Assembly: GCF_014145325.1 (NCBI RefSeq)
Contig: NZ_JACHTF010000013.1
Location: forward strand, 1-64,000
Source: Marilutibacter spongiae
Lineage (GTDB): Bacteria; Pseudomonadota; Gammaproteobacteria; Xanthomonadales; Xanthomonadaceae
Direction: 5' to 3'
Length of the DNA: 64,000 bases
In this document: positions 24,585 through 32,419 of the stretch, piece after piece
Position numbering within the stretch: position 1 is the stretch's first letter
Layout: each line of letters begins with the position of its first letter
Position numbers and translations under genes: made by a program
Notes under the pieces: generated by a model
The model's database searches: none
What the model was told of the DNA's origin: nothing
The model's input: the letters and a program-made list of their open reading frames with translations, nothing else

Positions 24585-26873
24585 TCAGTACAGGTCGATC
24601 GGGTCGACGTCGAGCGACCAGCGCACCTTGCGCGCCTCCGGCGCGGCGTGGATGGCGGGCAATGCGCCATCGAGCACGGCATGCAGGTCGCGGCGGCTGG
24701 CGGCCGACAGCAGCAATTGCACGCGCTGGTAACCGGCCCGTCGCGGCATGGGGGCGGGGATCGGCCCCTGGACTTCGAACGGCGCATCGCGCGCCGTCGG
24801 CATGCACGCCTCGAACGCGGAACGCGCCATGCGCAGGAAGGCTTCGGCGACCTCGACCTGGCGCGCCTCCGCGCGCAGCATCGCCATGTGCGAGAAGGGG
24901 GGGAACGCGGCCGCTTCGCGCTGCGGCAACTCCGCATCGGCGAAGGCGGCATAGCCGCCGCCCAGCAGGGTTTCCAGCAGGGGATGGCCGGGGTGGTGGG
25001 TCTGTAGCAGCACTTCGCCGGGCCGCTCGGCGCGCCCGGCGCGGCCGGCGACCTGGATCAGCAACTGCGCGAGCTTCTCCGGCGCACGGAAATCGGCACT
25101 GAACAAGCCCTCGTCGATGCCGACCACGGCGACCAGGGTCAGCCCGGCGATGTCGTGGCCCTTGGCCAGCATCTGCGTGCCGACCAGGATGCCGGGCGCA
25201 TCGCCGAACTCGGCCAGCAGGCGTTCCATGGCATCGCGGCGCTGGGTGCTGCCGCGGTCGATGCGCAGTACCGGGGTATCGGGGAAGCGCGCCTTGAGTG
25301 CGTCCTCGATGCGCTCGGTGCCGGCCCCCTGCGGTTGCAACGCCAGTCCGCCACAGTCCGGGCAGGCGTCGGGCACGCGCTGGCGCGCGCCGCAGTGGTG
25401 GCACTGCAGGCGCCGGCCGCCGCCGTGCACGGTCATCGGCGTGCCATGCAAGGGCGTGCTGCAGCGCGGGCACTGCGCGCTCCAGCCGCAGTCGTGGCAC
25501 AACAGCACCGGGGCATAGCCGCGCCGGTTCTTGAACACCAGCACCTGGCCGCCGGCCTCGAGCGCCTGGTCGATGGCGGCCAGCATTTCCGGCGACAGGC
25601 CGGCCTCGAGCGGGCGCTTGCGCACGTCGACGACCCGCACCCGCGGTGGGCGGGCGTTGCCGGCGCGCTCGCGCAGGCGCAGGTGCGCATAGCGGTCGGC
25701 GCGCGCGTTGCGCAGGGATTCCAGCGAGGGCGTGGCACTGCCGAGCACGACCGGCACGTCCAGCGCCTTGCCGCGTACCAGGGCGAAGTCGCGGGCGTGG
25801 TAGCGGATGCCGTCGAGCTGCTTGAAGCTGCCGTCGTGCTCCTCGTCGACGACGATCAGGCCGGCATCCGGCAGGGGCAGGAAGATCGCCGAGCGCGTGC
25901 CGACCACCACGCGGGCTTCGCCGCGCGCCGCCGCCGCCCAGACCCGCGCCCGCTCGCCGTCGGCGAGGCCGGAATGCAGCGCATGCACCGATACGCCCAG
26001 GCGGCTGCGGAAGCGCGCCAGGGTCTGCGGGGTGAGGCCGATCTCGGGGACCAGGACCAGCGCCTGCCGGCCGCGCGCCAGGCAGTCGGCGATCGCATGC
26101 AGGTAGACCTCGGTCTTGCCGCTGCCGGTTACCCCGTCCAGCAGGAAGGGGTGGAAGCGGCCGGCGCTCGCGAGGATCGCGTCCACCGCGGCCTGTTGCC
26201 CGTCATTGAGCACGGGCCCCGGCGTGGGCTCGGGGACGCGCAAGGACGGGGCGATCGCCACGCGCTCGGCGTACCCGCGCTGGGCCAGGCTGCGCGCGGC
26301 GGCGCGCCAGCCGTCGAGGTGGCCCGGTGCGCCGGCATCCTCCAGTCGGTCTTCGCCGACGCCGATGCCCGGATCCGGCGCGTCCAGGAGGCGGGCGGCC
26401 AGTCGCGCCGGCTTGCCCTGGCGCAGGCCGGGCAGGGCGGTGGCCCCGGCCTCGGTCAACCGCCAGGCCCAGGTGCGGGTGTCGGGCAGTGTTTCGCCGT
26501 GCCGCAACGGGCCGGGTAGCGCGGTGGCGAGGACTTCGCCCAGCGGCGCATGGGTGTAGCGGGCCAGCCAGCGCAGGGAGGCGAGCAGCTCGTCGCGAAA
26601 CAAGGGGGCGTCGTCGATTCGTGCCAGCACCCGCTTGGGCTCGGCGACCGCGGCCTCCAGCGGCCCGGTCGCCACGACCACCCCGACCTTCTCGCCCGAA
26701 CGCCCGAACGGGACCAGCACCCGGCAGCCCACCGGGTCGCCCGGGACCGCCCCGTCGGCGGGCGGCAGGTAGTCGAACAGGCGGGGCAGGGGGACCGGCA
26801 GGGCGACCCGCCAGGCCAGGGCGTCCGGTCCGGGGGGCGCGTCGGCGCGGGCGTCGGCAGGGGGCTGGGGCAT
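24585..26873 (-). CDS. priA: Primosomal protein N' (replication restart helicase PriA)
   Basis: The 762-residue helicase reloads the replisome at stalled forks. The N-terminal DNA-binding domain begins WRVALPVPLPRLFDYLPP; the helicase core has Walker A GVTGSGKT (247-254), DEEH and GSATPSLES; the zinc-binding cysteines are in CHDCGWSAQCPRCSTPL and CHHCGARQRVPDACPDCGG; GTQMLAKGHD and QVAGRAGRAERPGEVLLQT are later helicase motifs. Length is normal. It is transcribed away from a control region containing DnaA boxes. Confidence 0.97.
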   Translation of the reverse strand: MPQPPADARADAPPGPDALAWRVALPVPLPRLFDYLPPADGAVPGDPVGCRVLVPFGRSGEKVGVVVATGPLEAAVAEPKRVLARIDDAPLFRDELLASLRWLARYTHAPLGEVLATALPGPLRHGETLPDTRTWAWRLTEAGATALPGLRQGKPARLAARLLDAPDPGIGVGEDRLEDAGAPGHLDGWRAAARSLAQRGYAERVAIAPSLRVPEPTPGPVLNDGQQAAVDAILASAGRFHPFLLDGVTGSGKTEVYLHAIADCLARGRQALVLVPEIGLTPQTLARFRSRLGVSVHALHSGLADGERARVWAAAARGEARVVVGTRSAIFLPLPDAGLIVVDEEHDGSFKQLDGIRYHARDFALVRGKALDVPVVLGSATPSLESLRNARADRYAHLRLRERAGNARPPRVRVVDVRKRPLEAGLSPEMLAAIDQALEAGGQVLVFKNRRGYAPVLLCHDCGWSAQCPRCSTPLHGTPMTVHGGGRRLQCHHCGARQRVPDACPDCGGLALQPQGAGTERIEDALKARFPDTPVLRIDRGSTQRRDAMERLLAEFGDAPGILVGTQMLAKGHDIAGLTLVAVVGIDEGLFSADFRAPEKLAQLLIQVAGRAGRAERPGEVLLQTHHPGHPLLETLLGGGYAAFADAELPQREAAAFPPFSHMAMLRAEARQVEVAEAFLRMARSAFEACMPTARDAPFEVQGPIPAPMPRRAGYQRVQLLLSAASRRDLHAVLDGALPAIHAAPEARKVRWSLDVDPIDLY

Positions 26874-26940
26874 CGCGGCAGTCTAGGGGAAGTGCCGCAC
26901 GCGCGGTTTCGTTTCAGTTGCGGGTCATTGTTGCCTGTCA

Positions 26941-26956
26941 TGTGATGAAAATCACG
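26941..26956. promoter_or_regulatory. CRP/Clp-type binding site
   Basis: TGTGA-tgaaaa-TCACG matches the CRP-family consensus TGTGA-N6-TCACA at 9 of 10 positions. Xanthomonads carry the CRP homologue Clp with the same DNA preference. The site is 68 bp upstream of priA. Confidence 0.55.
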
Positions 26957-26986
26957 CAAGTCACCGGATGCAAAGAAGAAATTTCC

Positions 26987-27009
26987 TTATCCACATCGAC
27001 TGTGGATAA
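26987..27009. promoter_or_regulatory. Two inverted perfect DnaA boxes
   Basis: TTATCCACA (26987-26995) and TGTGGATAA (27001-27009), its exact reverse complement, are separated by 5 bp. Both match the strict DnaA-box consensus. They sit in an AT-rich stretch between priA and the next gene. Confidence 0.75.
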
Positions 27010-27390
27010 CTCTGTGCATGTCATGTCGGCAGAGGGGCGTAACCCCGGCGCAATAAGCCTTCACGCCAGCTTGGCGAAAAAATAGCCACCGCGTGAATAA
27101 GTATTTGAATCAATAACTTACCCGTGAAACATCGGTGACATGAGGCGGGGTTGCGATGGCGGGCACCGGCGGGTGACGGTTTTCTTACTGCTGTGCACAA
27201 CCGATTTCGGGCCAGAACCTCCGTCACACTTGGCGGAGCACGGAATGCGCGCTTGTCAAGCCTGAATCGGTGGCGCCGCTCCGACGCCAACGCAGTCACG
27301 GAACCGCGCCGTCGGCGGATTTTTTCGAGGGCGCGGCGGACGGTTCCCGGCGGGGCGTGGCTATCATGCGCAGATGCCCGCGTGCCCGCC

Positions 27391-28455
27391 ATGACCGACG
27401 CTTCCGAGTCGCCCCCTTCGGCCGCCCTGGCCGCGTTCATGCGCGGGGTGGAGCGGCGTGCCGCGGTACTGGCCGAACTGCAGGCGGGCGACGCCGCCGC
27501 CGGCGATGCGGCGGTCGAAGCCGCACTGTATGCCTTCCGCGCCGAAGCCGACCGGCGGCCCATGAGCCAGTGGCCCCTGTGCTTCTGGTCCGGCCTGCTG
27601 GCCGATCCGGCACTGCAAAGGCGCGTGGCGGTGGCGATCCCGCTCGCGGCCAGCGACCGCCTGGCGGAACTGGGCAACGGGCCCCGCGCGGCGGTCCTGT
27701 TGCGCCTCGCCGCCGGACTGACCGAAGACGAGGCATCGCAGGTGCTCGGCGTCACCATCGCCGGCTACCGCCTGGCCCTGGCCCGCGCCGTGGCCGAGGA
27801 TGGCACCGGGGTCGGCCAGCAGGAGGCCTGGCAGCGCCTGCGCGACGAAGTGCAGATGCGCATCCGCCTGTTGCCCCCGCCGCGGATGTCGCACCTGGCG
27901 CGCGTACGCGAATCGGCCCTGCACGGCGAGCGCCCCGCGGGGACGCCCGCGGCTCCCCAGGCCGCGTCCGGCGCCGCTGGAGGCCCATTGCGCGCCCGGC
28001 GGGGCGCGGAGCCCTCGCGGCCCCACGTCGGTCTCAGGCGGCTGCTGTGGGCCCTGCTGGTCCTGTGCATCCTGGCCTTCGGCGCGACGTTCTGGTGGCC
28101 GTTCCCGGGTTTCGACCCCCTGGGCCTGTCGAAGGGCTCCTGGGCGCGTTCGGCGCCCGGCATCGGCGAGGTCCGGGTCGAGCCGCTCGGGGCGCCCGAA
28201 GCGGCCGCCTCGAACTACGACGCGGCGACGGCGCTGCTGCTGCATCCGGATTTCGACCTGCTCGCCGATCCCCAGGGCGCGGAAGTGGCGACCGGCATGG
28301 ACTTCTACAGTTGGCTGGTCGCCGACGGCGCGGACGCGCCCGACGCGATGTTGCCTCCGCTCGAGTCCGGGTCAGGGTCCGGGGCGGACGACCCGCCGGC
28401 CGACACCCCGCCAGGCCCGATCGACGATACGGTGCACGACGATGCGACGCTGTAG
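27391..28455 (+). CDS. Single-pass membrane protein with sigma region 4-like N-terminal half
   Basis: The 354-residue protein is not fully recognised. Residues ~85-130 (LGNGPRAAVLLRLAAGLTEDEASQVLGVTIAGYRLALARAV) resemble sigma-70 region 4, a helix-turn-helix read after a 'dividing' helix. A linker is followed by one membrane segment at about 213-233 (LLWALLVLCILAFGATFWW) and an acidic, Pro-rich extracytoplasmic tail. It overlaps the next gene by 14 bp. It may be a membrane-tethered regulator or a structural protein; function unknown. The start MTDASE is chosen over a longer arginine-rich extension. Confidence 0.65.
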   Translation: MTDASESPPSAALAAFMRGVERRAAVLAELQAGDAAAGDAAVEAALYAFRAEADRRPMSQWPLCFWSGLLADPALQRRVAVAIPLAASDRLAELGNGPRAAVLLRLAAGLTEDEASQVLGVTIAGYRLALARAVAEDGTGVGQQEAWQRLRDEVQMRIRLLPPPRMSHLARVRESALHGERPAGTPAAPQAASGAAGGPLRARRGAEPSRPHVGLRRLLWALLVLCILAFGATFWWPFPGFDPLGLSKGSWARSAPGIGEVRVEPLGAPEAAASNYDAATALLLHPDFDLLADPQGAEVATGMDFYSWLVADGADAPDAMLPPLESGSGSGADDPPADTPPGPIDDTVHDDATL

Positions 28456-29143
28456 CCCATCCAGCGCCCGCCGTGGCGTCCTGACCGTCGCCGGGCTTGG
28501 GCTCCTGCTCGCGAGCGCGGCGGTCGCGGCGGCGTTGCCGGCGCCCCCGGTCGCGCAGGTCGCGGGTGCCGGGGCGGCCTTGCCCGAAGGCGTGGACACC
28601 CTGCTGGAGACGCTGCCGCCGGCACAACGGGCCGTCCTGCGGCAGCGGGTTGAGCGCTGGCAGTCCTGGACGCCCGAGGCGCGTGCGGCCTTCGCCGAGC
28701 GCGCCGCGAGCTGGGACGCCCTGCCCCCGCTCGAGCGCGGCCGTCGGCGCGAGGCCTGGCAGGCCTGGCGCGCCCTGCCGCCGATGCAGCGCGAGCAGGT
28801 GGGCGGCATGTCGCGCGAATTCGCGGCCCGGCCGGTCGACGAGCGCGAGGCCCTGCGCGCGCGCTTCCAGGCCCTGGACACGAGCGTGCAACGGGGCTGG
28901 CTGCTCGGCCCGGTGCTGGGGGCGGACTACTGGCGCCTGCACGGCCTGTTGGCGCAGGTCCCCGGCGACCAGCGCGCGCCGTTGCTCGAGGTCCTGGCGG
29001 CGATGACCGCCGCCCAGCGCGCGCAGTTGTACGTGCTGGTCCAGCGCACCCCGCCGCAGGACCGCGACGCGCTGCGACGCGAACTGGTGGCCACGCCCGC
29101 CGGACGGCGCCAGCAGTGGCTGTGGGAGCAGCTCGACCGCTGA
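28442..29143 (+). CDS. DUF3106-family exported protein
   Basis: The 233-residue protein has a signal peptide (to about residue 31, AAVAAALP) and repeats of the DUF3106 pattern, L-P-P-x-x-R followed by a Trp or Arg helix (LPPAQRAVLRQRVERWQSWTPEARAAF; LPPLERGRRREAWQAWRALPPMQREQ). It is rich in Arg, Ala and Gln and probably helical in the periplasm. The start lies inside the preceding gene (14-bp overlap), so the two are coupled. No known function. Confidence 0.75.
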   Translation: MRRCSPSSARRGVLTVAGLGLLLASAAVAAALPAPPVAQVAGAGAALPEGVDTLLETLPPAQRAVLRQRVERWQSWTPEARAAFAERAASWDALPPLERGRRREAWQAWRALPPMQREQVGGMSREFAARPVDEREALRARFQALDTSVQRGWLLGPVLGADYWRLHGLLAQVPGDQRAPLLEVLAAMTAAQRAQLYVLVQRTPPQDRDALRRELVATPAGRRQQWLWEQLDR

Positions 29144-29156
29144 GGCCGCGCTCGCC

Positions 29157-29489
29157 TCAGCGGCCGCAATCCTCCTTCGCCAGATGTACCAGCACGCGGC
29201 GACGAGCCGCGTAGCGGCCGCCGAAGCGCGTCTCGCCCTCTTCGCGCATGCGTGGCGCATGGTCGGCCAGGTAGCTCTGGAACGCCGCCGCGTCGCGCAT
29301 GCGGTACTGCACGCACAACGCCACGCGGCCCGGCTCGCTGGCCGGGTCGATGACCTCGTAGAGGTCGGCGTCGATGAAGCCCGGCAGCTGGCAGACATCC
29401 TCGACGTGCGCGTCCAGCCACGCCCGGTAGTCCTCGATGATCGCCGCGTCGACGTCCAGGTTGACTTCGTAGACCACGTTGCCGTTCAT
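29157..29489 (-). CDS. DUF4286-family small protein
   Basis: The 110-residue soluble protein MNGNVVYEVNLDVDAAI...YRAWLDAHVEDVCQLPGFIDADLYEV matches the ferredoxin-like alpha/beta-barrel fold of DUF4286, related to dimeric monooxygenase-like folds. The start overlaps the upstream stop (ATGA), so it is coupled to the DUF3667 protein. Function unknown. Confidence 0.8.
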   Translation of the reverse strand: MNGNVVYEVNLDVDAAIIEDYRAWLDAHVEDVCQLPGFIDADLYEVIDPASEPGRVALCVQYRMRDAAAFQSYLADHAPRMREEGETRFGGRYAARRRVLVHLAKEDCGR

Positions 29490-30829
29490 ACCGTCTTCGC
29501 CATGGTTGCCAGGAACATGAAGGTCGCCGTCAGCGTCAGCATCCAGAAGTAGATCGAGCCGATCACCAGGTACTTGAGCAGCGTCATCGGCCAGCCCTGG
29601 CCGTAGACGCGCTTCTGCATCAGCAGCAGGTAGACCGGCATCCACAGCAGGATCAGGACCCAGGCGATCCCGGTGAGCGTGGACAGCCACGGCAGCGAGG
29701 TCGCGACGGCGTCGCCCAGGCCGATCAGCAGGAACATCACCGTCAGGCTGACCAGCAGGAAGCAATGGCTGTAGAGCGCGATCGCCAGGTGCTCCAGGTA
29801 AAGGCGGCGCTTGAACAGGTAGGCGACCTTCAGCAGCAGCGCGAACAGCGGTACCAGCACGAACAGCGCGGACGGCACCGAGCCCAGGAACGCCTGCAGG
29901 TACAGGTCGGGGCGTCCTTCGAGGCGCTCGAAGTTCGCGACCATGTGCGCGAACTTGCGGTTCAGCCAGGCATTGGCCGGCGCCGGCAGGCTCTTGATGT
30001 TCACCGTGTTCTCGTCGACCTTCCAGGCTTCGGAGTCGGCGGCGAACAGCGGGCCATCGAACTCGCCGTCTTCGCCCGCATCGGCGTCTTCCGTCGCGCC
30101 GGCATCGGCGGTCGCCGTGGCGGCTGCAGCGTCCGCCGGGGTCGCCGGATCGGCGGCAGGCGTCGTCGCGGCTTCCGCCCCATTCGGCGCGCCTGCCTCC
30201 GCGGGCGGCGCGTCGCCGGCCGCGCCCGCCTTTGCCCGCGCGCGACGTTCCGCGCGCTGCAACTGCCCGATGCGATTGGCCGCCTCGCCGCGGATGCGGG
30301 TCTCGGCGGTGATGAGCACGACGTCCACCCCGGGCAATGCGGCGCCGTCGGCAGCCGCCTCTTCGCGCGCCTTGCGGATTTCCGCGAGCATCTCGTCGCG
30401 GCGCTTTTCCACCGCCTCCACGGTGTCCAGCTTCGCCAGCGCCACCGACTCCTTGCCGGCGTCGACGACCACCGGCTCGTCCTCGATGTGGATCATGATC
30501 CGGCCGATGAAGAAGGTCAGCACGCTGAGGATCACGAACATCCGCAGCGGCGGTATGTAGCGCGCGCGATGGCCGGCCAGGTACTCGAGCGCGGCGCGCC
30601 CGGGCACCATCAGGTCGCGCAGGGTGCGGAACACGCGGCCGTCGAGGTGCCAGAAGGACTCGAACACTTCCTCGATGGCATGGCCGACGTGGCGTACCGG
30701 GCTGTGCGTGGACTGTCCGCAGTCATGGCAGTAGTGCCCGTGCAGGACGGCGTCGCAGTTCTCGCAGTGGCCGTGCGGGGAGGTCTCGGGCGCCTCGGTA
30801 GCGGGGCTGGCCACGGGAATGTCGGTCAT
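29486..30829 (-). CDS. DUF3667-type membrane protein with N-terminal zinc-ribbon
   Basis: The 447-residue protein begins with a zinc-ribbon-like motif (HCENCDAVLHGHYCHDCGQ, about 21-39) followed by HLDGRVFRTLRDLMVPGRAALEYLAGHRARYIPPLRMFVILS, which is characteristic of DUF3667. A low-complexity Ala/Glu/Asp-rich insert (about 150-260) separates this from a C-terminal cluster of four to five membrane segments. Coupled to the DUF4286 gene. Role unknown. Confidence 0.78.
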   Translation of the reverse strand: MTDIPVASPATEAPETSPHGHCENCDAVLHGHYCHDCGQSTHSPVRHVGHAIEEVFESFWHLDGRVFRTLRDLMVPGRAALEYLAGHRARYIPPLRMFVILSVLTFFIGRIMIHIEDEPVVVDAGKESVALAKLDTVEAVEKRRDEMLAEIRKAREEAAADGAALPGVDVVLITAETRIRGEAANRIGQLQRAERRARAKAGAAGDAPPAEAGAPNGAEAATTPAADPATPADAAAATATADAGATEDADAGEDGEFDGPLFAADSEAWKVDENTVNIKSLPAPANAWLNRKFAHMVANFERLEGRPDLYLQAFLGSVPSALFVLVPLFALLLKVAYLFKRRLYLEHLAIALYSHCFLLVSLTVMFLLIGLGDAVATSLPWLSTLTGIAWVLILLWMPVYLLLMQKRVYGQGWPMTLLKYLVIGSIYFWMLTLTATFMFLATMAKTV

Positions 30830-30953
30830 GTCGGTCGGGAAGCGTCAACGCGCGTGTTCAGGAAGCTGCCGCTAAGATAACGGGCTGCCGTGACCCGGCG
30901 CCAGCGCGCGACACCTGATCGCTGCCGGCCGAAGTCGCCCGACGGTGTCCTGC

Positions 30954-32324
30954 ATGTCTTCCCCGGTCTCTCCGCGCCCGCGCTTCCGCCGCGAAGTGCG
31001 CGCCTCCGCCATTCTCGCCGCGCCGCTGGTGCTCGGCCATCTCGCCACCGGCCTGATCGGCTTCGTCGACAGCGTCATCGCGGGCCACCACGGCACCGAC
31101 ACCCTGGCCTCCGTCTCGGTGGGCACCGCCCTGTTCTGGCTGCCGGTCATGATCCCGATGGGCACCCTGATGGCCCTGCCGGCGGCGGTCTCGCAACTCG
31201 ATGGCCGCGGTCGCCGAGAGGACATCGGCGCCCTGTTCCGGCAGGCCTTGTGGTTGTCGGCCGGGCTGGGCCTGCTGCTGTTCGCCTTCATGAGCCTGGC
31301 CACTCTTGCGCTCGGCCCGATGGGCATCGCACCGGAGATCCGGCCCGGCGCCCAGGCCTTCCTGGATGGGATCCGGTGGGGCGTGCCGGCACTGACGATG
31401 TACCTGTGCATGCGCTACCTGTGCGATGGCCTGCACTGGACGCTGCCGACCATGCTGTTCGGTTTCGGCGGCCTGCTGCTGCTGGTACCCATGGGCTACG
31501 CCTTCACCTATGGCGCGTTCGGCCTGCCCGAACTGGGCGCCGGCGGCCTGGGCCTGGCGTCGGCGACGATGATGTGGGCGCAGGCAATCGGCTTCGCCGT
31601 ATACCTGCGCCGTTCGCCGCGTTTCGCCGGCCTGCGCCTGTTCGAGCGCTTCGACCGGCCGCATTGGCCCGCCATCCGTGGCCTGCTCGCGACCGGGCTG
31701 CCGATCGGCGTGACCGTGGCGATGGAGGGCGGACTGTTCATCGCCACCGCGCTGCTGATCGGGCGCCTGGGCGAACTGCCGGCGGCCGCGCACCAGATCG
31801 CGATCAATGTCGCCGCGCTGTGCTTCATGATCCCCATGGGCCTGGCCGAGGCCACCACCGTCCGTGTCGGGCATGCGCTCGGCCGCGGCGATGCCTACGG
31901 CGTGCGGCGCGCCGCCTTCGCCGGCTACGCGATCATGCTGGGCACCCAGTTGCTCTCGGCCGTCGTGCTGCTGGCCGGGCACGACGTGGTGGTCGGCTTC
32001 TACACCGCCGATGCCGCGGTGGCCTCGCTGGCGGCCAGCCTGTTGCTGTACGCCGCGGCGTTCCAGTTCCCCGATGGCATCCAGGTGCTCTCGGCGGGGG
32101 CGCTGCGCGGCCTGAAGGACACGCGCGTGCCGATGATCCTCGCCGCCATCGCGTACTGGGGCATCGGCATGCCCCTGGGCGCGGGACTGGGGCTGGGCCT
32201 GGGCTGGGGCCCGAAGGGCATGTGGATCGGCCTGATCGGGGGGCTGTCGGTGGCCTCGGTGCTGCTGGCGGTGCGCTTCATGCGCGCCAGCCAACCGCAT
32301 CGCCTGCTGCCGCATGCCGCCTGA
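30954..32324 (+). CDS. MATE-family efflux transporter (NorM-like)
   Basis: The 456-residue inner-membrane antiporter has twelve predicted membrane segments in two related halves, each starting with the MATE pattern (PLVLGHLATGLIGFVDSVIAGHHG; GLPIGVTVAMEGGLFIATALLIG). QIAINVAALCFMIPMGLAEATTVRVGHALGRGD and GALRGLKDTRVPMIL are family hallmarks. It likely exports cationic drugs or metabolites. ATG 30954 is preferred over the GTG three codons upstream. Confidence 0.93.
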   Translation: MSSPVSPRPRFRREVRASAILAAPLVLGHLATGLIGFVDSVIAGHHGTDTLASVSVGTALFWLPVMIPMGTLMALPAAVSQLDGRGRREDIGALFRQALWLSAGLGLLLFAFMSLATLALGPMGIAPEIRPGAQAFLDGIRWGVPALTMYLCMRYLCDGLHWTLPTMLFGFGGLLLLVPMGYAFTYGAFGLPELGAGGLGLASATMMWAQAIGFAVYLRRSPRFAGLRLFERFDRPHWPAIRGLLATGLPIGVTVAMEGGLFIATALLIGRLGELPAAAHQIAINVAALCFMIPMGLAEATTVRVGHALGRGDAYGVRRAAFAGYAIMLGTQLLSAVVLLAGHDVVVGFYTADAAVASLAASLLLYAAAFQFPDGIQVLSAGALRGLKDTRVPMILAAIAYWGIGMPLGAGLGLGLGWGPKGMWIGLIGGLSVASVLLAVRFMRASQPHRLLPHAA

Positions 32325-32419
32325 AGGCGCGCCCGGCCGCCCGTCCGGGTGACGTTCGGCGGATGCCGTCGACCGTGGCCTCGGGTAGTCTGGGTGCCTG
32401 ACTCAGACACCGTGATGCC

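Larger units (their letters stand above)
26874..27390. other. AT-rich divergent control region between priA and a membrane-protein gene
   Basis: About 517 bp without a gene. The centre (26930-27130) is clearly AT-richer than the chromosome and holds a CRP/Clp-type site (26941) and two inverted consensus DnaA boxes (26987-27009). The right part (27131-27390) is ordinary GC-rich leader without obvious structure. Open frames crossing it are not convincing. Confidence 0.7.

Noticed and set aside
26874-27390. Chromosomal replication origin
   Set aside because: Only two consensus DnaA boxes, no dnaA/dnaN/rpmH neighbours and no clear unwinding repeats; recorded only as a DnaA-box pair.
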